Source of the DNA: Ditylenchus dipsaci
Taxonomy: Eukaryota > Nematoda > Chromadorea > Rhabditida > Anguinidae
Direction of reading: 5' to 3'
Assembly (NCBI GenBank): GCA_004194705.1
Contig: SADC01000055.1
Coordinates: 1 to 64,000 of the forward strand
DNA: 64,000 nt
Shown: positions 22,501-34,500 of the stretch, in pieces
How the letters are laid out: the number at the start of each line of letters is the position of its first letter
Numbering within the stretch: position 1 is the first letter of the stretch
Notes under the pieces: generated by a model
Told to the model about the DNA's origin: nothing
The model's input: only the letters and a program-made list of their open reading frames with translations
Databases searched by the model: none
Translations under genes and position numbers: made by a program

Positions 22501-25500
22501 GTGTAGGACGGGGACGGGACGCCGTTCAAGTTTCAATAAACGCGGTCACTATGGCTCTCAGATACACATTGGCGTTGTGTTTTTTAATTTTTTGCTAAAT
22601 ATTCGAATTTTTAATGCTTATTTTAGATTTTTTTATATCTTTTCGCTTTGAGTACAGTCGACCTTCACTACGTACCCCCGATAAGACGTACTCTCGATAG
22701 TGTGTACTCCTTGAAAGCGGTCTGGTTGGTTGGATTTACTTTAAATAAGGCAATTGGTGCCCCGATAGTACGTCCCCCTAGTCCCGATCGAAGGTCGATT
22801 GTACTCAAAACATGCCCGAAACATCATAGAAAAAGAATTTGAAAGTGCTGTGGTTTTCAGGTAAACCTGGTACAAAAAACCATTCCAAGGAAAATGAGTA
22901 TAACCCATAAAAAAATGTCTGACCTTGTTGTGAAGCCAGTAAAAAGAGCCAATCAGGTAGCTGAATTAATACTTGAATATGGCTTGCTCAAAATTATGGA
23001 ATGCTCACTTTTTTCTGTATAATCTTCTTTTTTGCCTCGGCACAGGAGTAGAGGGACAAGTTGGCGAGTGCAAGTGCTGCATGTCCTGCAATGGAAAAAT
23101 AATTACGAATCTATCCAATTGAGATTGATCACTATAGTATAACCTACTGAGGGTTATGGGTGTTTCGGTGGCTCTTTTACAGGTCAACAGGATGTGGTCC
23201 AGCACTCCGAACTCAATCAGCCTTAAAACATGGTCTTTAACATTTTTGAAATTTTCTACAGGGTTTTTTTGAGAGAAAAAAGGTATGACTATTCCCGCGT
23301 AAGAAGACACGAAAAATCGCTCACTTATTTGGCACGAGGTTTTAATCAAAAAGGAAACAATCTTTCCAGTTCTTTGGCCATCAATGTCAGCGAAAATTTT
23401 TTTTGCAGGGATTTACAACAATTTCGGATTCCAATCCCGGATTTCCATGGGATTCCAATCTCACTGCCAAGCCTAGTGAGATGTAGGAATCGGAAACACT
23501 GATCACAATCAAACAATTTGACCAAAACTAGGACTACTATTTCTGGCTCGAAAGCGATACAAGTATTAAATTGTTTGTCTTTAGCGAGTTGATCGAGTAA
23601 AAAATACCAAGCTACTGCCATCCATGCAGACCGACGCTCAAGTTCCAAGTATGCATTTATTATATTTTGCGAAACAATTTTAGCTAGGTTGTTCATTCTG
23701 TCTGTAACTTTCTAGATGGTATCGCGACCAAGCAAACGATGAAGGCGTGGTTTCGAAGAGGTGGAGATGTGGTGTCACCAGACATGAAGTTTCTCGGAGA
23801 TGAGTGGTCGGTGATTTCTCGCTTGGATTACGTCTTAGAGTCATTAATTTTACAGGCATTTTTGTGTCGTACAAGAATTTGTAAGTAACAACAAGCCTCT
23901 TTCGCCCTTTTTATGCAGTTCATGATTCCAGTTGCTGACGAGGTGTCATTTTTGCAAAAAGTATTTCAGAAAAGTAAAATTGCCACCCGACGTATAATTT
24001 GACTTGCTTCGAAATTTTTCCTTTCTGGTCTAGATTTTGCAAGCATTTTTTAATAAATGATATCTTGCTAGAAACTACAATCGCAGGTCTACGTGTTGGC
24101 CATTTTTTGAAGGACGATTTTTTGAAGTAGAGTTGAGTCCCGTTATAACGGGAGTGCGAGTATAGCGCGGCCTGTAATAAATTTGGAGATGCAACCAACT
24201 CGCCAACGAAAAGACTCGCCCACGTCAAATCTTGCTCATGGTGAATCCGTGCCCCCTATGGTCGATCGCAAGGGGACCGGAATCGAATTTTTCGTTGGTG
24301 ACTTCTTCGATTTGACGTCGGCGAGTTTTTGCGCTGGCGAGTTTCGGCATTGGCGAGTCGGTTGCATCTCGAATTTGGTTGGTCGGATAAAACAAGGTTT
24401 GGCTTTACTCAACCCCCCCCCCCTCTCCCCACTGCCATGAGACGACCCTAGGATGTCCCGAGGGTCGTCTCATAGCGGGACTCCACTGCATTTCAATTTT
24501 TCTTTGTAAAATTAGGTTATTTGCTACAAATATATATGCTCTTTTAGAACTCTAATTTGCATATTACCATTCACCGAGCTTGTATTTTGGAGACTTTGCC
24601 AAGCAGCGTCACTTATCAGATTCGATTCATAAAGACGAATAATGACTATATTTCACTTGTGAGCTTTCCTTGTTTTTTTCGCTTCCAACCAGTGAATGCA
24701 TCAATTTCAGCACGGAGTCATAAGTGAGCTGACTGGTGCTAATTTTTCGGTGGTGCCAAGCCCGACAATTCTCACTTTCCCGGCTCCGCAAAAGTATTTC
24801 AACGCTGATGGTAAAATGATGGTCGAACTGGAACTGTCTGTCAAAGAAAAAGCTGAAAAATCGTGAGTTTTTTTAAAGAATTGTGTAGGCTCTTTTTTCC
24901 GCAACCTGTTTTTCGATTCGGCAAAGATCCGCGGCACAGGTAACGAACAAGCACCCCACTCGAGTAAAGAACGAGCACCCACTCGAGTAAACAACAAGCA
25001 CCCCACAAGCAATAAAAAACATTTTAAAATCGTGTTTACACAAAAAAAATAATGATATAAACAATTTTCAAAAAAAATTTGCCTTGGTCCCCCAAGCTGA
25101 TTTGACTGGGGTGCTTGTTCTTTACTCGAGTGGGGTGCTTGTTCTTAACCTTGGCCTTCGATTCAATTTAAAAAAACTGTGATGATCCGAGTTTTTAGAA
25201 CTTAAAAATTGGTGCATTAACAAATTATGGCAAGAAGAAAACCAGCCGATTTCTTTAATGATATAATTGAATTTTCTTCTTCGAAAGCTTTTACCCTTAG
25301 AATTAAGGTCCGCCAAAAATTTGCATCTCTTTTCTGAAAATTCGCCCTTCACTTCTGACTGCTCATTTCTGGTTGAAGGGAAAAAGATTTGTGTGGACAG
25401 AAAGGTTTTTTGCTTTTTTTCAGCTCTGACGGTTTCGTGGCTTTTCAGTTTCTCTCGATGCATTCTGCCCACTTCAAAGTCATGTTCGAATCTGGGTTCA

Positions 25501-28500
25501 AGGAGAAAGAGCAAGCTGAAATTGAGCTAAAGGATCTCGACTTCAATGAGTTTCTTGAACTGCTCAGCGTTGTATACCCGGTTGGTGAAATAATCTCCGG
25601 TATATTCAGTAGTTATCAAAGAGGGAGCCATTTAGGTTCGAAGATTCGACCTCGGTGGTGTATTGGAAAGCGTTCGTGTTTTATGCCCAATAGTCGTACG
25701 TAGGTTCGATCCCACGGGGTGGAATGCTATTTCTTGTTTAACCAATTACTGGGAGTAATTGTGGCCGCTGGTTTTGATCATGGCGTTAAAAAGTCGAATG
25801 ATTACTACATCATTACTACAAGCCAAAACAACTATTGTGGCATCACGTGTGATCGAACTTGTGCACCATTTCGGGTCATAAAACACAAGCACTTATCCAC
25901 TGCGCCACCGAGGCCGAATCTTTAAACCTAAATAGATTCTCTCCTGTAATGAAAAAATATTAAAGACGGATACTTTTTCAGTCTCTAACGTGGAGTGCTT
26001 ACTGAAGTTGGCTGATCGATTCGAAATGCTGGATATTCTCAAGCGCTGCGAGCAATTCTTACTGATGGAGTCTAATATAGAGAACTTCAAAAAGCTGTAG
26101 TTGGCTCAGCGCTACCGTCTAATGGATTTGCAAGTATGATTTTGCAATACTTCTCTCATTTTATCTGAAGATGTGGTTTTTAGAAGCGCTGTGCCAGCCA
26201 ATACCAACATCTCGAGGAAATCAAGCAGTTGAAGGGTGAACCAGACTATGATCTTCTGGACAAAACAACAAAATCCATTTTATTTGACAGTCTCGCTCGT
26301 GCCATTAGCAAGTAGGATGAAGAAGAGTGCTTCTAGATATTATTGATGGTGAACAATTCGTTTTCGCATTCTTACAGTGTTTTTAATTTTATCGTGATTA
26401 AAAAGTCTTTTTGTGGTGAAAACACGTTCTTTGCGTACATGCATTTCGGAAATTTATGAGTTTGGATACCGTTTTTCGGCATTAGTATCGAATAAACCTC
26501 TCTCCTCTCCTATAAATTTTTCTATATAAAGTCACTGTAGCTACCTTTATTTTAGGCTTAGGGTAGGCCAAGACTTATGTTAGCGGGAACTAAAAGATGT
26601 ATTTGGAATTTATTTCGGTGTTTGTCCCGCATTTCGGGTACTTTAAAAGTTTTCAAAGAAAAAATGGTGCTATTAGCGAATAGGAAGAATTAACAGGGTC
26701 CGTAGTGTCACTAATAAGCGCCCCCATCAACTTTGGGGTCTGTATCTTGGCCCTGCAAAAAAAATTCTTTGCACATTTTTTTATCGCGTTTTACTAATCC
26801 CGCGAGCTTTACATATTCCTCTATTCATTTTGAAATTCTACTCAAAAATGGCAAAAACGACCTCAATTTTTTCCTATTTTCGGATACTTGAAAAATAGAA
26901 CCTCCGGGGCTCTATTAGAGAAAATATATCAGTGCCTAGTCTTTGTTTTTCTTTGCTAAATTTACTTGTATGTTGTGGCTGTAGAATGCTTGAATAGACT
27001 TTCCAGTAGGGACAAGCTCATCCTCTGCTGTTCCTGGTTCTTGTTCAGCTTCTCCGCAGTGGCTACTACCTTCTTGAGATATCCCTTAGTGACTATGTAG
27101 TCTCTAGAAATGTGCTTTAAATCAGATGAATTCACTTGTTTTTGTCAATGAATAATTTCACGTTAAAGGACCATCGCCGTCGATGATAATGGCAATTTCG
27201 AGTTTTGAATTGGCGGGACAGCCGGAAATGCGGAAAATGTTTTCGCGGATTTTTTTTATTTGCATCTAAAATTTAAATTTCATGTAGATAGCTATGATAG
27301 GCTATAACTCATTAAAAGTCGGCTAACCCGTCCGATCTGGCATTGTCAAGCAACGTTGGGCTCGACTAGTGAACGGTTCTATATTTTGAACAAATTTTAA
27401 TCGCAAACAAAAAATAATTCGAAATATATTTTCAAAATAGAAGAAGCTGTCCCCGCGAATTGAAAAACTCAAAATTGCCATTGTCATTAACGGCGATGGT
27501 CCTTTAAAATACGAAAAAACATTGCGGCAAATATTTTTCTGTTTTGTGTCATCTCGACTAATTCGAAGTTAAATAAAATTTACCGATTATTAAGTGACAT
27601 GCATTCCTCGATGGCTCTGCCGCAACATAGCCTTACTGAAAATTTCCAAAATTAGTCGAAAAAATTTAGTCATTCCTCGAATTCCCACTCATACAACTCT
27701 AGTTACACTTACCCGAATCACTGGTTCCCTGCTTTACAAATAAGCTAATCAGCTGGTCAAAGTAGTTTTGATCCCTGAAAAAAAAAAGTTCTTCAGAAAA
27801 TCTTTTTTCCCTCAAAATCCTACCTCAAATGGTCGCAGAGGGAATAGGCCAGATCGTGAGAAATTTTCGGAAAAAGCCATGCTTTGGTCATTACTAAATT
27901 AATTTCGGTCATTTTTATGAAAATACTCTCAAATAATTTATTTAAAGCCACCTTTAGCGACAATAGTGCAACCTTCAAATATTTGTTCATCGGCACCCTG
28001 TTGAATAAGCTGGAAAGCTTTGTCGATGAAGCCCTGGTACTTTTGCAGCTTGGTCTTAAGGGTGTGCATCATCATGACCTGTTCGGTATGCGAGTGTTTG
28101 GCCAATGGCCCGTTGGTCACTGTGTCTTGCGTCTATAACGAAAAGAAATGTCGATTTGCAAAAAAACAGTTGGCTCATTTTATTGGTGCGTATAGGTTTC
28201 CACGAAAAAGTTGGATTTGCAACTTTTTCGTGGAAACGTATAACCCCAAGTTTATAGGCGCCAATTAAAAGATTTATCGCATTTATTTATCAGATTTTTG
28301 ACGCTTGACATTTATAATCAATTATTGATTTCACTGAAACCGCATAACGATGTTTTATTATGGTAAGGCAAACAACAAACAGGGCGGGTAACTGAAAGTA
28401 AATATTTGAAACATCTTAACTGAATTCGAAATGGTCAAACGAGAATTTGATTCGTAGTGTTTGCAAATCTTTATTTTGCTATACAGTCCACTCTCGATAC

Positions 28501-31500
28501 AGTGTAGCTCGCGGGGATCGAAAAAAATATATACTTTATCGAGGGTACACTATAAGCCAGTTTGGCTTAGACCTGACTGAATGAGGTTGAAAAATATACA
28601 CTGTATCGAGATCTACACTATATCGAGAGTACACTGTATCGAGAGTTGACTGTATAAGCATCTAAATTACTAATGTTAGTGATGAGGAGGAAAATTGTAA
28701 CATACTGATTTTTTTAGATTAGGTGGATAAACCTGCTATCAAAGCTTGAAAACGTTAAATTAATAGAGAGCATTAACATTGAATAGCTGGTGGAGCACGG
28801 CCCCTTGTCAGATTTTTTTATTGGTGCCAACCCCCCCCCCCCGTCGCATTTTTTTCACAACGGTGTAGGTAAAATGGTCTAAAAATGGCCTTGTGCCCCC
28901 TCCATCAGAAATTTCTGCGTACTTCACTGGTCGCAACCAAAGAGCCATTGCTGATGTGCTCGTCGATTTCTTCCTTAAACATCAAAGAGCTGACACCACT
29001 CTTCAGTTTTGTGCTCTTTGATAAAGTTTATAACTAGTCGGCGAATGGTTTTGTGGTAATATTCCATCGAATCTTCCATATTCCAACGAAAAAATTTTGA
29101 ATAAATGCGATAAATTTTCGAATTGGCGCCTATAAGCTTGGCGTTATACTTTTCCACGAAAGCTTGCAAATGCAACTTTTTCGCGGAAACGTATATACCT
29201 CATTTTATTTAAGCGGGACCTTTTTTGAGGCGTATCACCTGAGTTTAGGGTCCGACGGTCAGACTTGAGATCCGAAAATACGAGGACTGTGAAAAATGGT
29301 CTAAAGCTCTAATGAGAATACTTTAGTCGGACGATGGCTATAAAGATCGGCTAGAAAGCTTTTACTTTTTCGCCTGTTCGGTGGCATCTGGCAGAATTTG
29401 ACGCAGTATCTGATGCAGAATTTTTTGCTAGCATGCCATTCTCATAGCTAGTGCAAACTAAGATGATAAATTGAACAGATGCGCAAAATGTAAATATTAG
29501 TCGGCTTGCTGTCACGTTGAATAATTGTTGAGAACCAAATAAATTTTTTTTTTAAATTCGAAATTTTTTGGCCAAGTATGCTTTTTGTTTACCTGGAACA
29601 TGTTGAGGCGATGCGGGGGCGAAGACCTGTCGGCAACGGGTGATAGGTCATCCAGACTCACGTCCATGCCGTTAGGAGGTACTGGCAGAGAACTGGCTGT
29701 GGTCGAGCCTGAAGAAAATCGATGTGAAATGATGATGCGGTTAGAGCTTTAACTACAGTTAAAATAGGCTTTTTTGACTGTCGATACAAATCAAGTTCGA
29801 CTACCAGGCTGGACTTGACACTTTTTTACCCCTGTTTTAAGTCTTTTCTCCAACTTCATTTGTCAGTCAGATTCTTAAAATTGCAAGGATTCCAAGTTTG
29901 CCGACCTCATGGTAAACGGTTATGGTTTTGCTGTTAAGACCCGTGGCTCTCAACATATCACCCGATTTTAAAAACGGGTATGTCTTAGCAGCAAAAAAAA
30001 TAAAGTTCACCAAAACTGTCGGCATAGCCGGGATTCGTGTGATTTCCGGGAATAGACTGACAAATGATGTTAAAGAAAAGATTTTAAAATTTGAGTTAAA
30101 AATAGTCGGACCCAGCTGGAGTTCGAACTTGAGAGGTTTTACAATCAATACTTGACTGTATCGTGTCTTCCTTCCGGTTTTTTCCACTAATTTTTAGTTT
30201 TTTTGTGAGGTTAGACGAGACAAGTAACTCTTTCAGTAATTCGCTGTGAAATTATTATTTTTTTATTTTTTCCATCTAATTTTGTCTTTTTCCTGATCTC
30301 AGATCAAATAATCTTCCATTGTTTTTGGATAAATAGTTTCACAATCACGTTAAAAAGCTTTTGCCTTGAAATAAGAGGTGAAAATGGCGGAAAAAGGTCT
30401 AGATTGAACAATAAGACCCTTTGCATATTGCAATTCGAACAAATGAAGTAAATTACTTTTCTGCGATTGAATTTTAATCCTTAAAGCAAAATAAGGTAGA
30501 CCATTCCAAGATGCCTCTTCAGTCCAAAAGTTCATACAAAATTCCGCCAAAAAATGTTTCAGCACAAAAAAAGGTTTTGGGACATGACGTTTGGTCAGTG
30601 ACAAATATTATTTATATACCCGAAAAACTGTGCTAAAATTAAGAAATATGGGCCACACCTTTTTCGTGTGGTTTATTTTGTTGTGGAAGCATTTTGGACG
30701 TGATCTATCAAAAAAATTCAATGGGTCATTGATAAGAATATTACGAAGAAAAAAGAGTTCACCTTCGCTTTTGAATCGCCGGTATTCAGACTCTTTGCGA
30801 CAGCCAGCACTACCATTTAATCCATTGTTTAAGTCATTTGCATCCGATTTGTTGTTGCCGCCAGGACAGGGAGTGGAAAGCGACTTAAATTTATCAGTAG
30901 TTATGGTTTAGGGTCAGTTTCTTTTATATTGCAGTTTACGTGTGGTTGTGACGTACTTTTTGGTGAAAAAAAATATTTTTGACGCAGTTTTCGTTATAAA
31001 TAGATAGTCCAGTTTTGGGGTTATGTTTAATTATTTTTTGAGGTTCAGGGTGTTCTACAGTTGAATCTGGATATAACGACACCCTCAAAAGTTCGTTCCC
31101 TCCTAGGGTTTAACACTTTTTTACCTCGACTTTTGAAAGGTTTTGCCAGCTCTCTTTTATATTCTGGTCTCAAATTTCGCAAGGATTCCGGTTTTGCCGA
31201 TCGTTTTTCAAAAACTAAAAGTTTTGCCATTTAAAACCAAAACCTGGCTATAACGACACCTGTTTTTTAAAAGGGGTGTCGTTATAGCTAGGTTTTGGTT
31301 TTTCAAAGGCAAACTTTTTAGTTTTTTGAAAAATGATCGGCGAAATCGGAAGCCTTGCAATATTTCGGGCCAGACTGTAAAAAGGGAGCTGGCAAACACC
31401 TTCCAGAAATCGAGGTAAAATAGTGTCTATCACTAGGCGGGAACCAAATTTTAAAGGGGGGGGGTGTCGCCAGGTTCAACTGTCGTATATGCGGGCACAG

Positions 31501-34500
31501 TTAAAAACTTAATTTTTGCTATGATCAAGTAGTTCTGTTTCTAGTTAAAAGAGAGTCGTGGGATTTAAAGGCGTTTTCCTATATTCCTCCATTTTTTCAA
31601 ATTGGCGCCTTTTTGTGCCTTCACATTTTTTAGCTATTGTTATACATTTTTTGAATTTTTTCAGCTCAAACAAAGATATAGGCACAAGATAGGCCAGCAA
31701 ATGTTATGACGGACTCAAAAATGTTCCCTAAACAGCTGCAATGCGCTAGAAATTTAAAAAGCGTGAATTAAAAAAAAATATGGGAAACCAAAAAGTTATC
31801 TTCAAATTTTATTCTAAAATATAAGCCAAATCTTTGTGAAATGAAACTTCATTTCATATTTTACTCTAACAACCAAAAATAATCGCTATTTTTAAAAATC
31901 CAACCTGTTGAAGTCGAATGTCGCCTGTGTGAGTCTGAAAAACTAGACTTTTGTAAATCCGCAGTTTGGTGGTAGTATCATTTAGGAAAGATGGCAAAAG
32001 GGTAGAGGATGCCCGTATTTCCGACCACAAATGTTTTTGGCCATCAAATTATACCCAAATTTCACTGGTCAAGTGGTCAGGCATAATCATACCAAATGCC
32101 TTTTTTCCAACCATATGTGGGGTGTCAAATGTTACCGACTTTTATGTTATAACCACTTCAAAGTCCCTGTTGGTGCTGAACTTTAAATCTGTCCATTTTG
32201 CACAAAAAGCGCTAACTGAGGGGCCATTTATAATCCCTAATCTAACAGTCGTCCGCCCCTCTGCTTTTGGAAGTGAGGTTTCTTTGAAGATTATAGGAAG
32301 GCAACCCACGCAGCTCAAAACTTTTCACCTTTTTCGTTTGTAAGAATTAACAATAAGACAATATTTGCTTTTTGATGCAAAACTTTACTCGAGTATACGC
32401 GTCACTCTAATTGTTGCTCTCCGCTAATCTTTAGACTTTTTTGTTTGCTCATGCGAGCGATTATGAAAAAGTGAACCGGAAACTGCGATAGCATCAATTT
32501 ATAAGAAAGAGTTTCAATTCTGATCGCATCTGCCAATATTCTATATTTTTTTGAATGATTGACCTATTTTTTCACGCTTTTTACTAGACTTTCAAAACTT
32601 TTTGTTTTTTTCTTAAAATTCTTTAATTTTGCTGAATTCACGGCAAATTTTCGACAATTTGCGAAAAAATCCAATATACCCAGCAATGACCCATGAAAAC
32701 TTTAGAAATTTAATTAAAATTTTTAGAAAAAACCGTTGAAGAAGCATTCGGTGTGTATTCGGATAGTTTCTTCGCTTTTCATTATAAAAAAGATAGCCTC
32801 AAATTGTTTTGCCCCGCCAAATTATTCTTTTACCCCGCCAAATCGTAAAAATGAGAAATACCCATTTTTATGAAAGAGGAGTTCTTTCATAAAAACGGGT
32901 ATTTCTCAAACTTTTCTCAACAACAAGGAATCAGTTGATGGCTTATGAGAAACTAGAGATTCAGGGCTACATAATAATTGAAAGAGAAAAATTTTACGAC
33001 TTAAAAACACCGAGAAATACTCATTTTTACGATTTGGCGGGGTAAATGAATCATTTAACAGTTTTGACGATCGTTTAACCATCATGTGATCCTGCGAACA
33101 CCTTTGAGCCCGTCCTAACGGACGACACCCAACTGACAGCCTTTTTTGGTTTTTTTTTCAAAATTTTATCAAAAATCCTCGATTTTGTAAGAAAAAGTTT
33201 CCGGAAAGTCACCCATAATACTAAAATCTCATCCGGAATCCGAATCCGTTGAGATCAGATCAAAAAAAATTCTAGCTGAAATATCAACAAAGTAGGTATA
33301 TGGTGCGAAATTTCGGACAAATAGGAATTTTTCCGCAAAAAGTTGGAATTTCGCAGCAAACAGTCGGAATTTTGCCGCAAACTGCAGTAAATTTTGTGGG
33401 AATCCGAATTTTATAGTCAAAAAGGACTTGGATCGCTCAGAACTCCACCCTGGAGCGGCCAGAAGCCCCTGAAGCTTAGTTTTTAAGGAATTGACTGAAA
33501 GGGCGTAAACTTTTGGCGAAAATTTGATGGAGCGAATCAGAATTCCGGTCAGATCAGCTAAAACGCTCAGAATTTTCAGGTTCATGGTGTTTTGAGTGGT
33601 TTAAGGTGAATATGTAGAATATGGTTTATGTGGAATATGCTTTAGGGTGGAATATCCACCCTAAACCACTCAAAAGCACTATGAACCTGAATTCTGAGCG
33701 ATTTAGCCAATCGGACCGGAATTCTGATTCACTCAATCGAATTTTCGCCAAAAGTTTATGCCCCCTTCTGTCAACCCCAAAAAATCAACTTTCAGGGGCT
33801 TCTGGCCGCTCCAGGGTGGAGTTCTGAGCGATCCAAGTCCTTTTTGACTATAAAATTCGGATTCCCACTAAATTTACTGCAGTTTGCGGCGAAATTCCGA
33901 CTATTTGCGGCAAAATTCCGACTATTTGTGGCAAAATTCCGACTTTTTGCGGCAAAAACAGATTTGCGGCGAAGTTCCGACTTTTTGCGGCAAAATTCCT
34001 ATCTGCCTTAACATTTTGGACTTATCAGCTCAAAATTGCTATATCTTAGCTTAAATGTTTTTTTGATAACACATATACTGCGAACACATATAGAGCCAAA
34101 ATTCTGTAAAAAATTGCAAGTTTTTAATGAAAATACAAAATTTTCAAAACAAAACCGACCAAAACTGTCCTTTTACCTAAAATGTAATAAAACTTGTCCG
34201 TACCTTTTTGCTTGATTTCTGAGTCCGATTTTCGAAAAAATTAGTTCTTTCTGGCTCTTTCAGAAACATAAAATTGTGAGAAGTAAAGTAAAGTTAGTAA
34301 AAAGTGTAAAGAAAACTGCTCAATAAATTCTAAACCTGTAATTTTAGGAGCTAAACATGTAATTTTACGTCGCCTTTTTTCGAAAGATTGTAGTAAACAA
34401 GGGTGGATAGGCTTAAATTGCTACCGCTAGTAAAAATACAGACTTTCCCCCAGTAAAAAGCGCATTTTACGTGCATTAGAATGGTTAATTCGTCGAGAAA

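Noticed and set aside
31966..32343. 125-codon open frame on the plus strand
   Set aside because: No recognisable domain, no splice context and no relative in the window; it lies in a tir-1 intron and may be chance.
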